Assembly (NCBI GenBank): GCA_033961575.1 | Contig: CM066728.1 | Coordinates: forward strand, 99,896,852 to 99,960,851 | Direction of reading: 5' to 3' | DNA from: Aselliscus stoliczkanus | Lineage: Eukaryota > Chordata > Mammalia > Chiroptera > Hipposideridae | Length of the DNA stretch: 64,000 nucleotides | Shown here: piece by piece, positions 11,751-23,640 of the stretch | Numbering within the stretch: the stretch's first letter is position 1 | Layout: each line of letters opens with the position of its first letter | The notes under the pieces: generated by a model | Database searches by the model: none | Seen by the model: the letters and a program-made list of their open reading frames with translations, nothing else | Told to the model about the DNA's origin: nothing | Position numbers and translations under genes: made by a program

Positions 11751-12178
11751 TGTACTGTCCAGTAAGGTAGCATATGGCACAATAGACATGTATCTATTGA
11801 ATAGTTGAAATGTGGCTAGTGCAACTGAGAAAGTGAATTTTTAACTTAATTTAAATTAATTTAAAGTTTAATATATAAAGTGTTTTTCTGTTAGAATATT
11901 GTTTTGTTAGGACTACATTTCACTTTTACTGTTGAAATAGTAGTGTACAAATTGAAATGTGCTATGAATTTAAAACATACACAGATTTTGAATTCTTACT
12001 ATGAAAAACAGAGTGTAAACTATTTCATTAACAATTTTTATACTGCATGTTGTATGATACTGTTCTGGATACTGTTAAAAATAAAATGTATGTACTATCA
12101 GAATTAATTTCACCTGTTTTGCTCTTCTAGTGTGACTACTAGAAATTTTCAAATCACAAATGTGGCTTGTATAATTTT
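11750..12178. mobile_element. hAT-type DNA transposon fossil
   Basis: The left end 'CTGTACTGTCCAGTAAGGTAGC' with 'GAAATGTGGCTAGTGCAACTGAG' nearby, and the right part 'GGAT...AATTAATTTCACCTG' with 'CAAATGTGGCTTGT', are hallmarks of a common mammalian non-autonomous hAT (Charlie-related) repeat that begins 'actgtccaataggg' and carries 'ccacatgtggct'. It is heavily diverged and codes for nothing. The subfamily is not assigned. Confidence 0.6.
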
Positions 12179-12179
12179 T

Positions 12180-15129
12180 TTATCTGAAAAAAATTATATC
12201 ATGGATATACAGAGACCATTTAAGCCGTCTACCAACTTAATTTCATGAGACTTTTCAGGGCTACACATTATAAGAAAAAAATGATTTTCTGAAAATTCAC
12301 TTTTGGCAACTTCCTACCCTAGAAATTTAGCTAAAAAATCAAAATTCTATAGTCAAATAAAAAAGCATACACTAATAATTGTTTCTATTTTCATGCAGAT
12401 TAAGTCTTTCCATCTTTCTATGTGTAAATCATAATCCAATCTTGTTGAGAGTAGGCTGAGGTCACCTCATTATCCACTGGTAGCCAGTTTTAGAAGCACA
12501 GGCACCAGGCACCCCACAGACATAGTGGTCAGATAGCTTTTTAATTCAAATAATGCATGAACATTTCTAATTAATGGAAAATAATTGTATTTGGATATTC
12601 TCTGAAGTATCAGAAATAAGCATGTGTTTCACAACATATCTTTATCCAAATTCATTATGAATCTATAATAAGGCATTGCAGTAAATGGAAAGCAAGAAAA
12701 GTTACTCCCAAGTGTGAAATTCTTTTCAAATAGATCATGATGGTTTCACTTCATTTTTTAAAAGAAAATTCAGTGCATGTCAATGATGTTTAATGAATGC
12801 ATAGGTAAAGCCATTCATTAGATTGTATCCACTTTAATAAGTTTTTGGATACAATAATTCATATGCCTAATTTTATTGCATTTGCTACAAATTTTCTATA
12901 AGACAATGACATTTATAGATTAATATATTTACATTAATCAGCATTTATTATGACCTATTCCATAAGTAGAACTTTATTAGTTGTCATCGAATCATAGTTT
13001 AGAAATAAGAATTATATGCTGGCAGTATTTTTTTTTTTCTCCATGAACATGACCATAGATATCATGTTACCTTAAAACTTGGAAAACTTAATAGTTTTGC
13101 TATATACCCTGCAAACCTAAATTTTAAATTGATAGGTTGTAACTTTAATATAACAAATGAGATTTAATTTTGACCTGGGATACAATGTGTAAACCTGGAT
13201 ATTGTATTCAATTCTCAGCCTGGACAGCACTTCAGGTACTTAATGTTATAATAAATCAACTTAGTACTGCATTAGCAAGTTAGTGAATTGAAAGGATCTG
13301 AAAAGAGGTAAGACACAAGGGCTCATCTCTACTTGTGTCTAAACACATTTCAATTGTCAAAACCTTTCATTACCGTATGCAATGCCCCAGTGTTGGTTCA
13401 CTTACGTTCTTCTGAACATGTATAGTTTTATAAGTGAACATTGATCAGATTAAAGTTGGGTATTATTAAATTGACATATTTAAGAAAATGCAATTTTAGA
13501 AGTGTATAGATTATGAGTTGTCAAACTACTGCCTGACTAAACTACCTTTATCCTATGTCACTAGTAAATTGTCTGTTCCATTTCTTGATTATGTTAGCAA
13601 AAAATAGTGAGGCACCTATATTGTTTTATATGCTCATTAGATCTAATAGATATGCATTTATGTTTCTTGGAGTCTGTGTGTATGCGTTTGTTTAAGATTT
13701 TCAAAGTCATGACTGCATGGATATTATTCTTGATGGTTGTCATGATAGAAATATTAAATGTCTTACTTCTATAGGATAATTTGTTGGAGAAGAATGTGTA
13801 AAATGGCGGGTATGTGTCTCTGCTATGTTTAATGTGCTGTTGCAAATGGAATTCAGAATCAAAAGTAAACAGGAACCAAAAAAGTTCTGAACCAAAATTG
13901 AATAGGATCACTGATGTATAATTGAAGTGATTTGTTATTATTTACATGTAGAAATGAATATGTCATCATTGTGAATACTTCTTTGCCCTACTTTGGAATA
14001 ATACAAGCTATCTCTGTATTTTTCTCTTGGAATTAATTCAGTGTGATAGGTGAAAGCAAGTGCAGTAGAATCCAAGATACACAGAGAAAATTGAGGTCTC
14101 GGAAATTATACTTGTAGAGAATATAAATACACAAAAAATAAGTTCTCAGACATATAATGTACAATTGAAAGTAAAAGTTCTTGGTATTGAAGGATAGAGA
14201 AAAGCTATATTGTCGAATCATAAATGATCATTTCTGTATAAAAAAATGAATATTAGTTTTTTTGTAAAATTCTTCCTGTTTAATATTGTTAAAATGCTAC
14301 AATCACCTGTCCTGAAAAGTCATAGATATAGTTTCTTTGTTTTCTTTAACTTTCTTCCATTTTCAACTTGTCTAACCAATCAATAAGTCAACAACTATTA
14401 ATTTAATACCACCGTCACCGTTATGATGTTTTCTGAAAGATGTGTACAAAAGAAGGCAATGAACATAAATCACAATTTCTGTATATTATGGTGTGCTTTT
14501 CTACTCTCAAGAGAATATTTTTCCTGTAAAAATGTTTTGACAAATAGAAATATTACCTTTCTCTACAATAAATTGTGTCATTATGATTTTGAAAAATAGA
14601 TTAGAGTTGATTTAAATTTTAGAAAATGTTAGCACTTTTATTTGGGGCCTAAATATATTGGATATTTGTTCATTACCATAATAATTAATAGTTTTTGGTG
14701 CTCTCTGTCCCTGAAAATTCATGCAGCTCTGCATCATTGCACAGATTTGAAAATATAGTAGTTATAAATGAGATTACTTCACATTCAAGGGACAGTAGCT
14801 ATAAAAATGGCTTAGTAATGAAATGTTTATAAATCCAAGTTTGTTCCTATTTTGGAGTAGAAGAGGAAAGCTAACATAATTTCTGGGTTTTGCTCATCAG
14901 TGCAACAAACCAAACTGAAAATATTATCCCTGATGAATTTAAATGTGCTTGTCCTCCTACAATGTAAACCAAATCTAAATAATGTAAAGTTCTATGAATT
15001 GATATAATAAATCTATGAAATGTGATAGAAGAAATTCAATAGCTCATGATACTTGATATTAATAGGATATTAAGCATAAAATATAAATAAATGATTACAA
15101 TGATATTTATAGCTGCATGCACTGATATA
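12180..15129. other. Long AT-rich stretch without gene
   Basis: I see no exon and no clear repeat. Frames at 13594-13911 (105 codons, minus) and 14033-14221 have no domain or codon signature that would make them credible. Confidence 0.5.
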
Positions 15130-15290
15130 GCTCATTTATTTGAACAACTCTAATTATATCACATATATTGATTCATTGTTCTCCTCACAACAATTCTATG
15201 ATGCAGAAACTATTTGTATTCCCACTTTTTAGATAAAACCTTGAGATAAATGTAGGCATTCTGGCTCCAAAGTCTACCCTCCCAACGACC
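15130..15290 (-). repeat. MIR SINE, antisense
   Basis: Contains 'CTCCTCACAACAATTCTATGATGCAG', 'TTCCCACTTTTTAGATAAAACC' and 'CTGGCTCCAAAGTCTACCCT', the MIR core and tRNA-side in reverse. Confidence 0.75.
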
Positions 15291-15323
15291 ACAACGATTT
15301 AGCATCTACCTACAATGGGCAAG

Positions 15324-15352
15324 TCTCTCTCTCTCTCTCTTTTTTTTTTTTT
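15324..15352. repeat. (CT)n followed by poly(T)
   Basis: A CT array (15324-15340) abuts a T12 run that is the reversed A-tail of the next L1. Confidence 0.9.
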
Positions 15353-15640
15353 AATTGACAATGGTTAGTAAAGTTACAAAGGTTTCAAGTGTACAATTCT
15401 GTAATACACCATCTATATACCATGTTCTATGTTCACCACCCAGAGTCAGTTCTCCTTCTATCACCATATATTTGATCCCCTTTACCCTCATCTACCACCT
15501 CCTTCCCCCCTTACCCTCTGGTAACCACTAAACTATTGTCTGTGTCTATGGGTTTGTGTTTTCCTGTTTGTCTTGTTCCTTTGTCACTGTCAGTTTTGTA
15601 TCCCACATCAGTGAAATCATATGGTTCTTGATCATATGTA
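15341..15640 (-). mobile_element. L1 3' end, antisense, strongly truncated
   Basis: Poly(T) then 'GACAATGGTTAGTAAAGTTAC', 'TCACCACCCAGAGTCAGTTC', 'ACTATTGTCTGTGTCTATGG' and 'ATCATATGGTTCTTG', in the same order as 891-1200 and 63490-63770. About 290 bp of L1 3' UTR and ORF2 end. Confidence 0.85.
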
Positions 15641-15662
15641 AGATATAATCATATGCAAGATT

Positions 15663-15820
15663 ATGGCAGGCCTGGCAAACTGGGCCCAGGGGCCAAATCC
15701 TCACATATCCTTTCATGTATGTCTATAGCTGCCTATAATGGCTGTGACTGAGACCGTGCCCCAGAAACCCCAAATTGTTTACCATCTAGTCCTTTACAGA
15801 AAAAATTTCCTGATTCTTTT
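15663..15820 (+). mobile_element. hAT-type MITE fossil
   Basis: Matches a well-known mammalian hAT-type repeat: 'GGCAAACTGGGCCCAGGGGCCAAATCC', 'TGTCTATAGCTGCC', 'ACTGAGACCGT', and near the end 'CATCTAGTCCTTTACAGAAAAAATTTCC'. The termini (GGCCTGGCAAAC against AATTTCCTGATTC) are degraded. It is non-coding. Confidence 0.65.
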
Positions 15821-16240
15821 ATTGGAGGATTCAAAGTAAGAACAATTAAGCATCTCACTGAGGCAGAAGAGATATAGAACCTCTGAGATATCAAAGCAGG
15901 TATCATATGAGAAATGTTTTTATATATATATATATATATATGCATTACAGTAAAATATAATTAATATGATAATGATATGATATAATATAATAATACAATA
16001 TATAATGATAGTGGTAGGTCTTCCTTAGAAATCATATAATTTAGTTATTATCTAAATAAGAAGAAAATAGCGAGACAGCTCTAGCTTTCAGTAATGTATA
16101 AAATGTCCCAATTCTTAAAAAGAGATTCTGTAGGTAGTATATTATATACTAATATTTGCTTATAATATCAAATTATTGAAAACAAATTGAATATTATATA
16201 TAGGAGATAAGTTATATGTAGACAGCTATATACTAAAAAA
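15821..16240. other. AT-rich low-complexity DNA, TA array 15921-15941
   Basis: Contains a short (TA)n microsatellite and a run of ATAAT-type repeats at 15955-16010. Nothing else. Confidence 0.6.
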
Positions 16241-16244
16241 GGGA

Positions 16245-16400
16245 TCCAAGCTCTTCCATTTATTCCCTGTTTATCATTGGACATGTTATTTAAACTCTTT
16301 GTTCTTCTGTTTTCTCATCTCTAGAGGTAAATGGACATATTAGCATCTTTATCATATGGGTTTTGTGATACAAAAATAGTACTTCTGATTTCTGCTCTGA
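16245..16400 (+). repeat. MIR SINE
   Basis: The order 'CATTGGACATGTTATTTAAAC', 'TTCTGTTTTCTCATCTCTAG' and 'GGTAAATGGACATATTAGC' is MIR-like in sense orientation. Confidence 0.65.
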
Positions 16401-16835
16401 TTGTGATCCAATTGAAAGGTACTTGTAGGGCCGAGTTGAGGCCAAAATAACCTCTTTATTTCTGATATGACATTTCAGAATGAGGTTAATTTCTATAGTC
16501 CAGTTGACTTGGTAATATTGAGTCTCCAATTTGGAGAAATTTACCAATTATATGGTAAACCTCAATAGTCTCTCATTTGGGGACAACTCATTCACCCCTA
16601 AATTGTCGGCATGAGTGATAGGAATCAAAATACACTCACTGCAGACCAGGTATCTCCCAGAGAGAAGAGTGAAGCATAGACCAATTTACGCTTTCAGAAT
16701 TTTTTTTTAATCCAAATCCACCAGTCAGATGGTATTACATCTCCTCGCTTCAGGATGAATGGATGAGGAATAAAGAAAGTCGAGGAGTATTATGCAAATA
16801 GAACTCTCTTGTCATGAAGGGAACATGATGGATTT
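16401..16835. other. No gene
   Basis: Unique DNA. The minus-strand frame 16290-16547 overlaps the MIR and is not credible. Confidence 0.45.
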
Positions 16836-16860
16836 ACACACACACACACACACACACGCG
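16836..16860. repeat. (CA)n microsatellite
   Basis: ACAC array of about 11 units ending in CGCG. Confidence 0.95.
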
Positions 16861-17134
16861 TAAAATGGTTTTTAGATTATGTATAGAAAGAGCAATTGTG
16901 GAATATGTAATATTTTCTTTCCCCTTTAATGTTTTCTTTATTTTAAATGATAAAAATGTGTTATTTTTATAATTAAAAGCTTAATACAGTTAACTTGCAC
17001 TTTGGAAAACATAAATTGCACAGATTGACTACACATGGGATATGCATGTAGTTACAGTTTCTGCTGCATAGCTATAATTAGTTATATTTTTGCCAACTTC
17101 AAATAATGTATGGGAAATAGTTTGCATGCGCGCT

Positions 17135-17140
17135 CACACA

Positions 17141-17171
<31 letters not shown>
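17135..17171. repeat. (CA)n microsatellite, interrupted
   Basis: CACACACAAA then a CA run to 17171. Confidence 0.95.
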
Positions 17172-17174
<3 letters not shown>

Positions 17175-17384
17175 AAAATGTGGGAGAGAGAAAGCAAGGA
17201 TCCTTTTCTCTACTTATGTAAACTATCCCACTATGATTTCAGTGATCACGAGTTCGATTTGGTGATTGTCATCCTGTCAAAAGTTTGCAAAACCCTGCAA
17301 GCCATGAGATTTTCCCACCTGTATTTGCAGAGTGAGCAGGACACAAATCATTGTGGTGCCCATTCTGCAAAGCCCGAGATCCTA

Positions 17385-17487
17385 GTTAGCACCGGGGTTC
17401 TCTAAACTCTACCAGCTTAGCTTAAAGAGGTCCCAAGGCTCTCATGCTCCACAGTGCTTGTTAGGGAGTTTGGAAATCACTGCGCCT
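17385..17487 (+). mobile_element. Possible hAT-type MITE remnant
   Basis: Imperfect inverted ends: 'GGGGTTCTCTAAACTC' at 17393 and 'GGAGTTTGGAAATCACTGCG' at 17467. Compatible with a MER5/MER20-like hAT fragment, but not certain. Confidence 0.35.
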
Positions 17488-19160
17488 TGGTTTTTTGGGG
17501 AGAGAGAAGTAGGTACCGGGGCTCAGAACTCTTTGATCATGATTATTCAGGACAACCATGGATTGTCTTAGATTTTTCATTGGGTTGCATCTGATCCATC
17601 AGGTTTGCTCATAACACACTAACTTATAGGGATTCTCCAGTTTATAAATGTTGGTAGCATATAATATAGGACCTTTGGTGTTTTTTGAATTTCTTGATTA
17701 AATACAATCTGAAATAGACTGTAATGGAATAAATATTAAATTATAATTTAACATGTTCAAATAAATAATATAAAATATATGTAGCTTTTGATAGTCTTCT
17801 TTATATTAGCAGTATTTTTTTATTTTAACTACTTTTAAAATAAAAAGAAACCTTTAATTGTTAAACTATTTCAATCAAATATTTATACCTATGCAATTGC
17901 TATTTAAATTTTCAATTAACTTTCATTTAAATTTTAGGTCTATTATCTCATAAGTCTTTCCAGATTGCTCTATTATCCATCACCTACATATTGATCATTA
18001 TAACATAACTCTATTGATAATAATGTTTATTCTTACCCTATTTGATCATGAAAACCCATTGCCTATTGTATGCAATAGCTAAACATTGTCATATTATTTA
18101 CTATGCTCACAAATGTACTTTTGTTATTACAAATTTCATCCTATAATTATGTAGGTTATCAACATATTTTCAATATTTTTTCACTTTTCTTTGCTCTCTA
18201 GGAAAAAAAAAATCCAATGGAGCATTTCAGTATAAGAGTAAACTAAGCAAAGCATTTTATGACAGCTGATCAGCTAGAAACCATTCTCTATCCATGCAGA
18301 TACTACAGGTGTCTGGAAAACTCAGACAAAACAAAACATAAATGCTGGATATTCCACATTTCATTAATTCCAAAGGATCTCTTTAGCAATTTCCAAGTGA
18401 AGCAGGGATTTGGTCAGCCTCTCTAAGCTCTGAAAAAAACCTTCCTGAATTTTTTTTTTTTTTTGATATACACGTATGATGTTTCTGCAACATATGGGCA
18501 GTCACAAATAAATGGTTAAGTTTTAATTTTTAAAGTGCTTCAATGGCTGATGTTTAGCTATCACTTTGGTTTGAACATTTTCTCCTCTAAAGGGACTCAA
18601 GAGTGCTAACTCAGAGCCACCAAACATAAAAATATCACAAGTATAAAATATTTTTCATCGTCACACAACTTTTAAAACCCAAATCTACCTAGAATGTTTA
18701 GCTTGAATATATGGGAGGGTCAATACAACTAAATTTAGAAAAGAAAATCATGAAATGAACAATATCTGTGTATTTGAAAAGGGGTTTTTAGAGGGAGGCG
18801 AATGATGATATTTTCTCATCTATTGTATAGCTTATCTATTATGTTATAGAATGCAAAAGGACAAACATGCCTCCTCTTTTGCATGGCCTATTCCAGTTTA
18901 TACTCGCTAGTCCAATATGTGTAATTACTAATGGAGATGTCCTTTTGCTTGGGTGGTAAATTAAATGGTCACAGTCACATTGATGGGGAAGGAATTGAAT
19001 GTCTTCTAGGGGATTGGGAGGTGAAAAGAAAGCATTTGCTAGTGTGTTGATAGTGGGGAAATAGGCAGTCCAGAGTATAGTTATTATATAACCCACAACA
19101 AAGTCATGGACACATGACTGGCATTTGATTTGAAAAATAGAGTGAAATCAGTGCTGTTTG
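17488..19160. other. No gene; AT-rich DNA
   Basis: Poly(A) and poly(T) runs at about 18200 and 18448. The frame 18839-19096 (minus) is unsupported. Confidence 0.5.
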
Positions 19161-19164
19161 AAGT

Positions 19165-19640
19165 GGGTTGATACTCTTTCTTGATCCTGATGATATTCGA
19201 CACTGCTGTTACTGCTTTTCTCACAAGGTGCTTCTGATTTCACTCCTTAAGCTCAGTTCCTCCTCCTATTCACCTTCATATGAGCATGATTTAGTCTCTT
19301 CTAACTATTATAACTCTTCTAATTGGACAATGTTCTGTTGGCCTTTCTGTGATGCATAACCATGATTGGCATCCCTTAAATAAAAGTCTACAATGATTCC
19401 TACTCTGTGCTGTGAAAGCCAAAGTCATCCATGAATTGATCAGTTACTGTCCAGCATTTTATTTCACTATTTTCCTGCCAAAACAAGCAAACAGACAAAC
19501 AAACACCTTCAATCCATGTGCTACATAGATTCCACGTCTATTCTCTCCTCTATGGCTTTCTCCTAGAACATCCTAATATTTGCTAGGGTAGGGGAAACCT
19601 TAATTCTCACTTCTCTGATGAGACAGTTTCTGAAATTGTG
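19165..19640 (+). mobile_element. Possible diverged L2 ORF fragment, sense
   Basis: The segment 'TTCTTGATCCTGATGATATTCGACACTGCTG' resembles the sense L2 reverse-transcriptase coding phrase around 'LLDLSAAFDTVD' at nucleotide level; C/T-rich composition continues. The resemblance fades after about 19300. Confidence 0.35.
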
Positions 19641-20527
19641 TGTTGCCTATAGGCAGTTCTATATTATCTAGTAATTGCCTAAGTACTTGGTCCGGCTCTA
19701 GTAATTTCATGTTTGCTATTTTTAGTCTTCTGAACTAGATTATATTTTGGGAATGAGTAAACATGCATAATATGTATATCACCTTAACAAAGCTTAAGTT
19801 TTCAAAATTAAAATGCACAGATGCAAAAATTATCATAATAATTATTTGGAATTCTTTTCATTTTATTGTCTATGTTTTAATTCTTATTTTTAATTATTCT
19901 AATACAAACTCCCCCATAAGTCATTAACATCAGAAAGAGTAAGGGTTAAGTTTCTTTCTGCTGCTAGCTAATCAGTAGAAATATATATATTTTTTCAAAA
20001 TAATTATTTACCTCAGGACAAGGTGTTCTTTGTTACAGTTGATAAATTATTCTATCTTGGAATGGGAAAGGTCTTTTTGAAACTATACAGCTCATTCAAA
20101 TGTTGTTGACTTTTAGGGCCACCACTGTAATTGTCTCTTCTCTGTATGGACTCATTCATGCCAGTCTTCCATGTCTAGGGGCTGAATATATGTCATTGAA
20201 AAGGAAACTAGGCAGGGAAGCAAACTAACATAGAAGCTCTCCTTGTTATTGGGGATGTGAAAACAATAGAGATAAAAATAAATGTTATATGGTATGTTGG
20301 AAGGTGGTCAATGATGTGGTAAAAGTATAACACAGAGAGGAGGATGGGGTGGTCGCTTAGGTACAGGGGTATAATTTAAATTGTTAGATTCAATGGTTCT
20401 TCCATCTGTGACCCTCTACTCACACCTCCTCCACATCCCTGCATCCCGGTTCCTCCCAACACATCCAGCTTCTGCCCCATCAGCTCCTACCTCCTTCTTC
20501 TTATCTTCTGGTATCATTAGAATGGGT
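19641..20527. other. No gene
   Basis: AT-rich DNA. The 105-codon frame at 20381-20698 runs into the MLT1-type LTR and SINE and is accidental. Confidence 0.45.
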
Positions 20528-21062
20528 TGTGTATCAATCTGCTGCGATGCGAGAAGAAAACTCCACAGCCTGGATGGCTTAAATAATAGAAATATATTTT
20601 CTCGTATTTCTGGAGGTTGGAAATCCAAGGTCAAGGTATTGGCCTGTTGTGTTTCTCCTGAGGCCCCTCTTTTTCACTTTTTTTTTTGTCTTTTTTGAGG
20701 GCAGTGTCACTGGCCCTCACATGTGGGACCCAAACCGGGGCCGCTGGCTTCCCAAACCAGCGCTTAACCACTGCGCCACTCGGCCGGCCCATGAGGCCCC
20801 TCTTTTGGCTTGTCAATGCTCACCCTCTCTTGCCTCAAATGGTCTTTCATCTGTGTGCCCATATTCCCAGTGTCTTTGTATGTGTCTAAATGTTCTCCTT
20901 TTGTAAGGACACCAGGCAGGTTAAATTAGGACCCACCCTAATAACCTCATTTCAAGTTAACCACCTCTTCAAAGGCACTGGCTCTAAATGGAGTCAGTGA
21001 GGTTTTCTGGGTGTTAAGGCTTCAACATACGACTTTGGCAGGGCATAATTCAGTCCATAATA
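20528..21062 (-). mobile_element. MLT1-type (MaLR) LTR, antisense, split by SINE
   Basis: Reverse-orientation MLT1 phrases run in order: 'GATGGCTTAAATAATAGAAATATATTTTCTC', 'TCTGGAGGTTGGAAATCCAAGGTCAAGG', 'TTTCTCCTGAGGCCCCTCTTT' | SINE | 'GGCTTGTCAATG', 'CTTTTGTAAGGACACCAGGCAGG', 'ACCCACCCTAATAACCTCATTTCAA', 'TTCAACATACGACTTTGG', 'CATAATTCAGTCCATAA'. The order is exactly that of an ancient MLT1 LTR in reverse. It does not encode a protein. Confidence 0.75.
20659..20806 (-). repeat. Short tRNA-derived SINE inserted in MLT1 LTR, 15-bp TSD
   Basis: TGAGGCCCCTCTTTT is found at 20659-20673 and 20792-20806, a perfect target-site duplication. Between them lies the SINE in minus orientation: T-rich tail, GAGGGCAGTGTCACTGGCCC, B box in GGGACCCAAACC, end CGGCCGGCCC. 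Confidence 0.95.
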
Positions 21063-21574
21063 GGTCCCTTCAGTATGCAGTCACTCAGTCAGTCATATGT
21101 TGGCTAGCATAGTATAATCATCCAGAGTCAATAATTACATGACAATCAGCACAGTTCCTCTGCTTTGTTAAGGTAAAGTATCTGTCTTTTTATTCCATTA
21201 TTAGTTTCGTTAAAAATCATTTATTACTGTTATCTTAATGTGTTGATGAATTTCTGCAAAGCACCAGGAATTGCGTGGAGGACTAGAAATTATTCCATAC
21301 AGACAAAATGAAAACAATGATTTTTTTTCAAAAGATACTTTAACTTCTCAGCTAATGAGTGACTATGTATCCAGTGCATACAGTCACCTCAGCTCAGTTA
21401 CTCTCTTCAAGGTTGTATTTCTTGGGTAACTGTGAGGGTACTACATAAAATGAAGTGGGAAACACTCTGATTGGGAACAATGTTGGAATGCAGTAAGATT
21501 TTACTGTGCAGGAAGTAATGAGCTAACAAAATACAAATAAACACTTTAATCTTCATTGTAACCATAAGAAGTGT
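21063..21574. other. No gene
   Basis: Unique sequence with no clear repeat. Confidence 0.45.
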
Positions 21575-21745
21575 TTTTAAATGTGTTATTTATCTATCAA
21601 ACAATCAGTGAGATATGTATTATTATTCCAGTTTGCCGATGATGGAAGTGATGTATAGAATATTTAAATACCCCCCCAAAGCTCATAACTGCAGATCCTT
21701 GGAAATAGAATTTGGACCCAGATGTGTTCTACTGTAGAGCCCCAA
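21575..21745 (-). repeat. MIR SINE, antisense
   Basis: Core 'CCAGTTTGCCGATGATGGAAG' followed by 'AAAGCTCATAACTGCAGATCC' and 'GAATTTGGACCCAGATGTG' is the reversed MIR pattern. Confidence 0.7.
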
Positions 21746-22733
21746 TACTCACCTATGGTGCAACAACGAGTTCAAAGATTAATTGCTAACACAATTTTGA
21801 TTCATCCATCAAAATGTTATTAAATTGATAAATATATTTTTATGAGATGCTACATTTTAGATCGAGCTATTTCCTTTGTGTTATTTCTTCCCTCATTTTG
21901 CAATAATATCCCCTTTGTGCCTTTAGCCATCAATCATTAGAAGCCACAGTATATCTTTCAAAGAAAGGAAAGAATAAAACACTTGAGATACTTTATGGAA
22001 TTCAGATATTGGAACATTTTGCAATTATACCATCGTATTACCTTGTTTTTTTCAGGATCCATCCACTAGGCCAATTTTGCTTCAATGATTGGGGTCACCA
22101 CTTAGGGCTGGCTGGTCCCCCCCTTTCTTTTTTCCTCTGCTTTTATCACGCTGATTCTTCATAGTCAGGTATAATTTAGTTTTGATTTTCTATATTTGTC
22201 ACTTATAAATACCATTAATACTCCAACTTTAACATTTGTTTTCACTACTCTTTGATGGCTATATGCTGAATATGTTGTTTTAAATAAAATCCTATAGGCA
22301 GGCATGTAAGTAATGTTGAAGATATATGAAAATAACCTATCTCTCCAAATATATTTATATATGGCATCAATCATGTTTTCATTTCCAGTTAAATATAAAC
22401 TGAATATATGTGCTCACATTTTTGCTGAGTATATCTTTGGTGCAAATGAGTGTTTTGCTATCTAAGTTCTAACTGTATAGCATTACTTGAAATGAGACAA
22501 GTTTTATATCTTTTTGATGTGTTCATAATATTCTATCGTGGCCTTTTTTTTTTAATGCCATAATGTAGTAGCTGCTCAGCAGAAATTGATGTTGACATTT
22601 GTTAGTTTTAGGAATTATTTAATTTAAAATTACCACAGTATGTGTCTTTAACATATTTTCTACCAATGATAAATGAGGGATATCTGTGGTTATGAGAGCT
22701 AATAATATCAAAATAAATCTATATTTGACAATA
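21746..22733. other. No gene; AT-rich DNA
   Basis: Nothing recognisable. The minus-strand frame 22165-22374 has no support. Confidence 0.5.
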
Positions 22734-22868
22734 AAAAAACTGTACAGTAGGGCAAGCCGAGTGGCACGGTGGTTAAGCGCTGGCTTGGGAAGCCAGCAGC
22801 CCCGGTTTGGGTCCCACATATGAGGGCCAGTGACACTGCCCTCAAAAAAAACAAAAAACTGTACAGTA
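22734..22868 (+). repeat. Short tRNA-derived SINE, perfect 16-bp TSD
   Basis: AAAAAACTGTACAGTA at 22734-22749 and 22853-22868 flanks a body beginning GGGCAAGCCGAGTGGC. The perfect TSD and short A-rich tail indicate a relatively recent insertion. Confidence 0.95.
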
Positions 22869-23465
22869 TAAGAAAACGAATACAATTGTTGCTAGCATGC
22901 TGTATTGAGGACGATATTTTATTTTACAAGTCTTTAGTTTTTACTTAAGAAATTAATATTGAATATATTTTTAACAAAAACTACTAGGCATGCCCCCCAG
23001 TTGACAGCATTTAATAATAACACATTTATGTAGGATGCCCCAAAATGTGGGGCTTGGTGTAGAGCAGTGTACCTGTTTGTCTAAATGAACCATTGCTGAC
23101 ACTCAGTCATTTTAATGTGTTCACAGACTCTTGTTTGGAAAGTTCTTAGTTGGTAAATATTTCTGGATGCTGCAATAAAATTAAGTTCAGACAACATATC
23201 TATTGTTTTTATATGAATAAAAGTTTATCTCAACCCTTTATTTCTTGAATTATTACTGGGACAAGCTCAGTCCAAATGAGACAGCCAGGTACTGAGAACA
23301 GAGTGGGGTCTGCTAGCATATCTGTACCAAGGTCTCACTCCCACAGCTGTTGTAGGGTTTCTGTTCAGTTAAACAGCAATGGAGACATGACAGAATCAAT
23401 AGTGTAGGGGATTTGTGTTGTTAAGTTCAGAAAGACTTTGAAATTACACACTTGTATTTATTTAA
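22869..23465. other. No gene
   Basis: AT-rich unique DNA. Confidence 0.45.
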
Positions 23466-23469
23466 ACCA

Positions 23470-23640
23470 GTATTCTTTGTGGCTTTGAAAAATTATGTTA
23501 ACATGGTAAACATTTGTTTTCTCATCTATAATGTTGATATAATTATGCAGAACTGATGAAATGGTTGTGAAGAAAGAGAAAGAAGATAATATATATTAAA
23601 TAGCATAACACCCACTTAAATCAGTGCTTGGGTCTTACAA
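23470..23640 (+). repeat. MIR SINE
   Basis: Phrases 'TTTGTTTTCTCATCTATAATG', 'TTGATATAATTATGCAGAACTG' and 'CATAACACCCACTTAAATCAGTGC' follow MIR order (sense). Confidence 0.6.

Noticed and set aside
17385..17487. Clear MER20-type element
   Set aside because: The inverted ends are too degraded to name it, so it is only listed as possible.
20649..20906. Recurrent peptide of the type SVTGPHMWDPNRGRWLPKPALNH in several open frames (20649, 22619 minus, 39738, 8752 minus, 55699)
   Set aside because: All of these are translations of the same tRNA-derived SINE in different places, so it is not a protein family.
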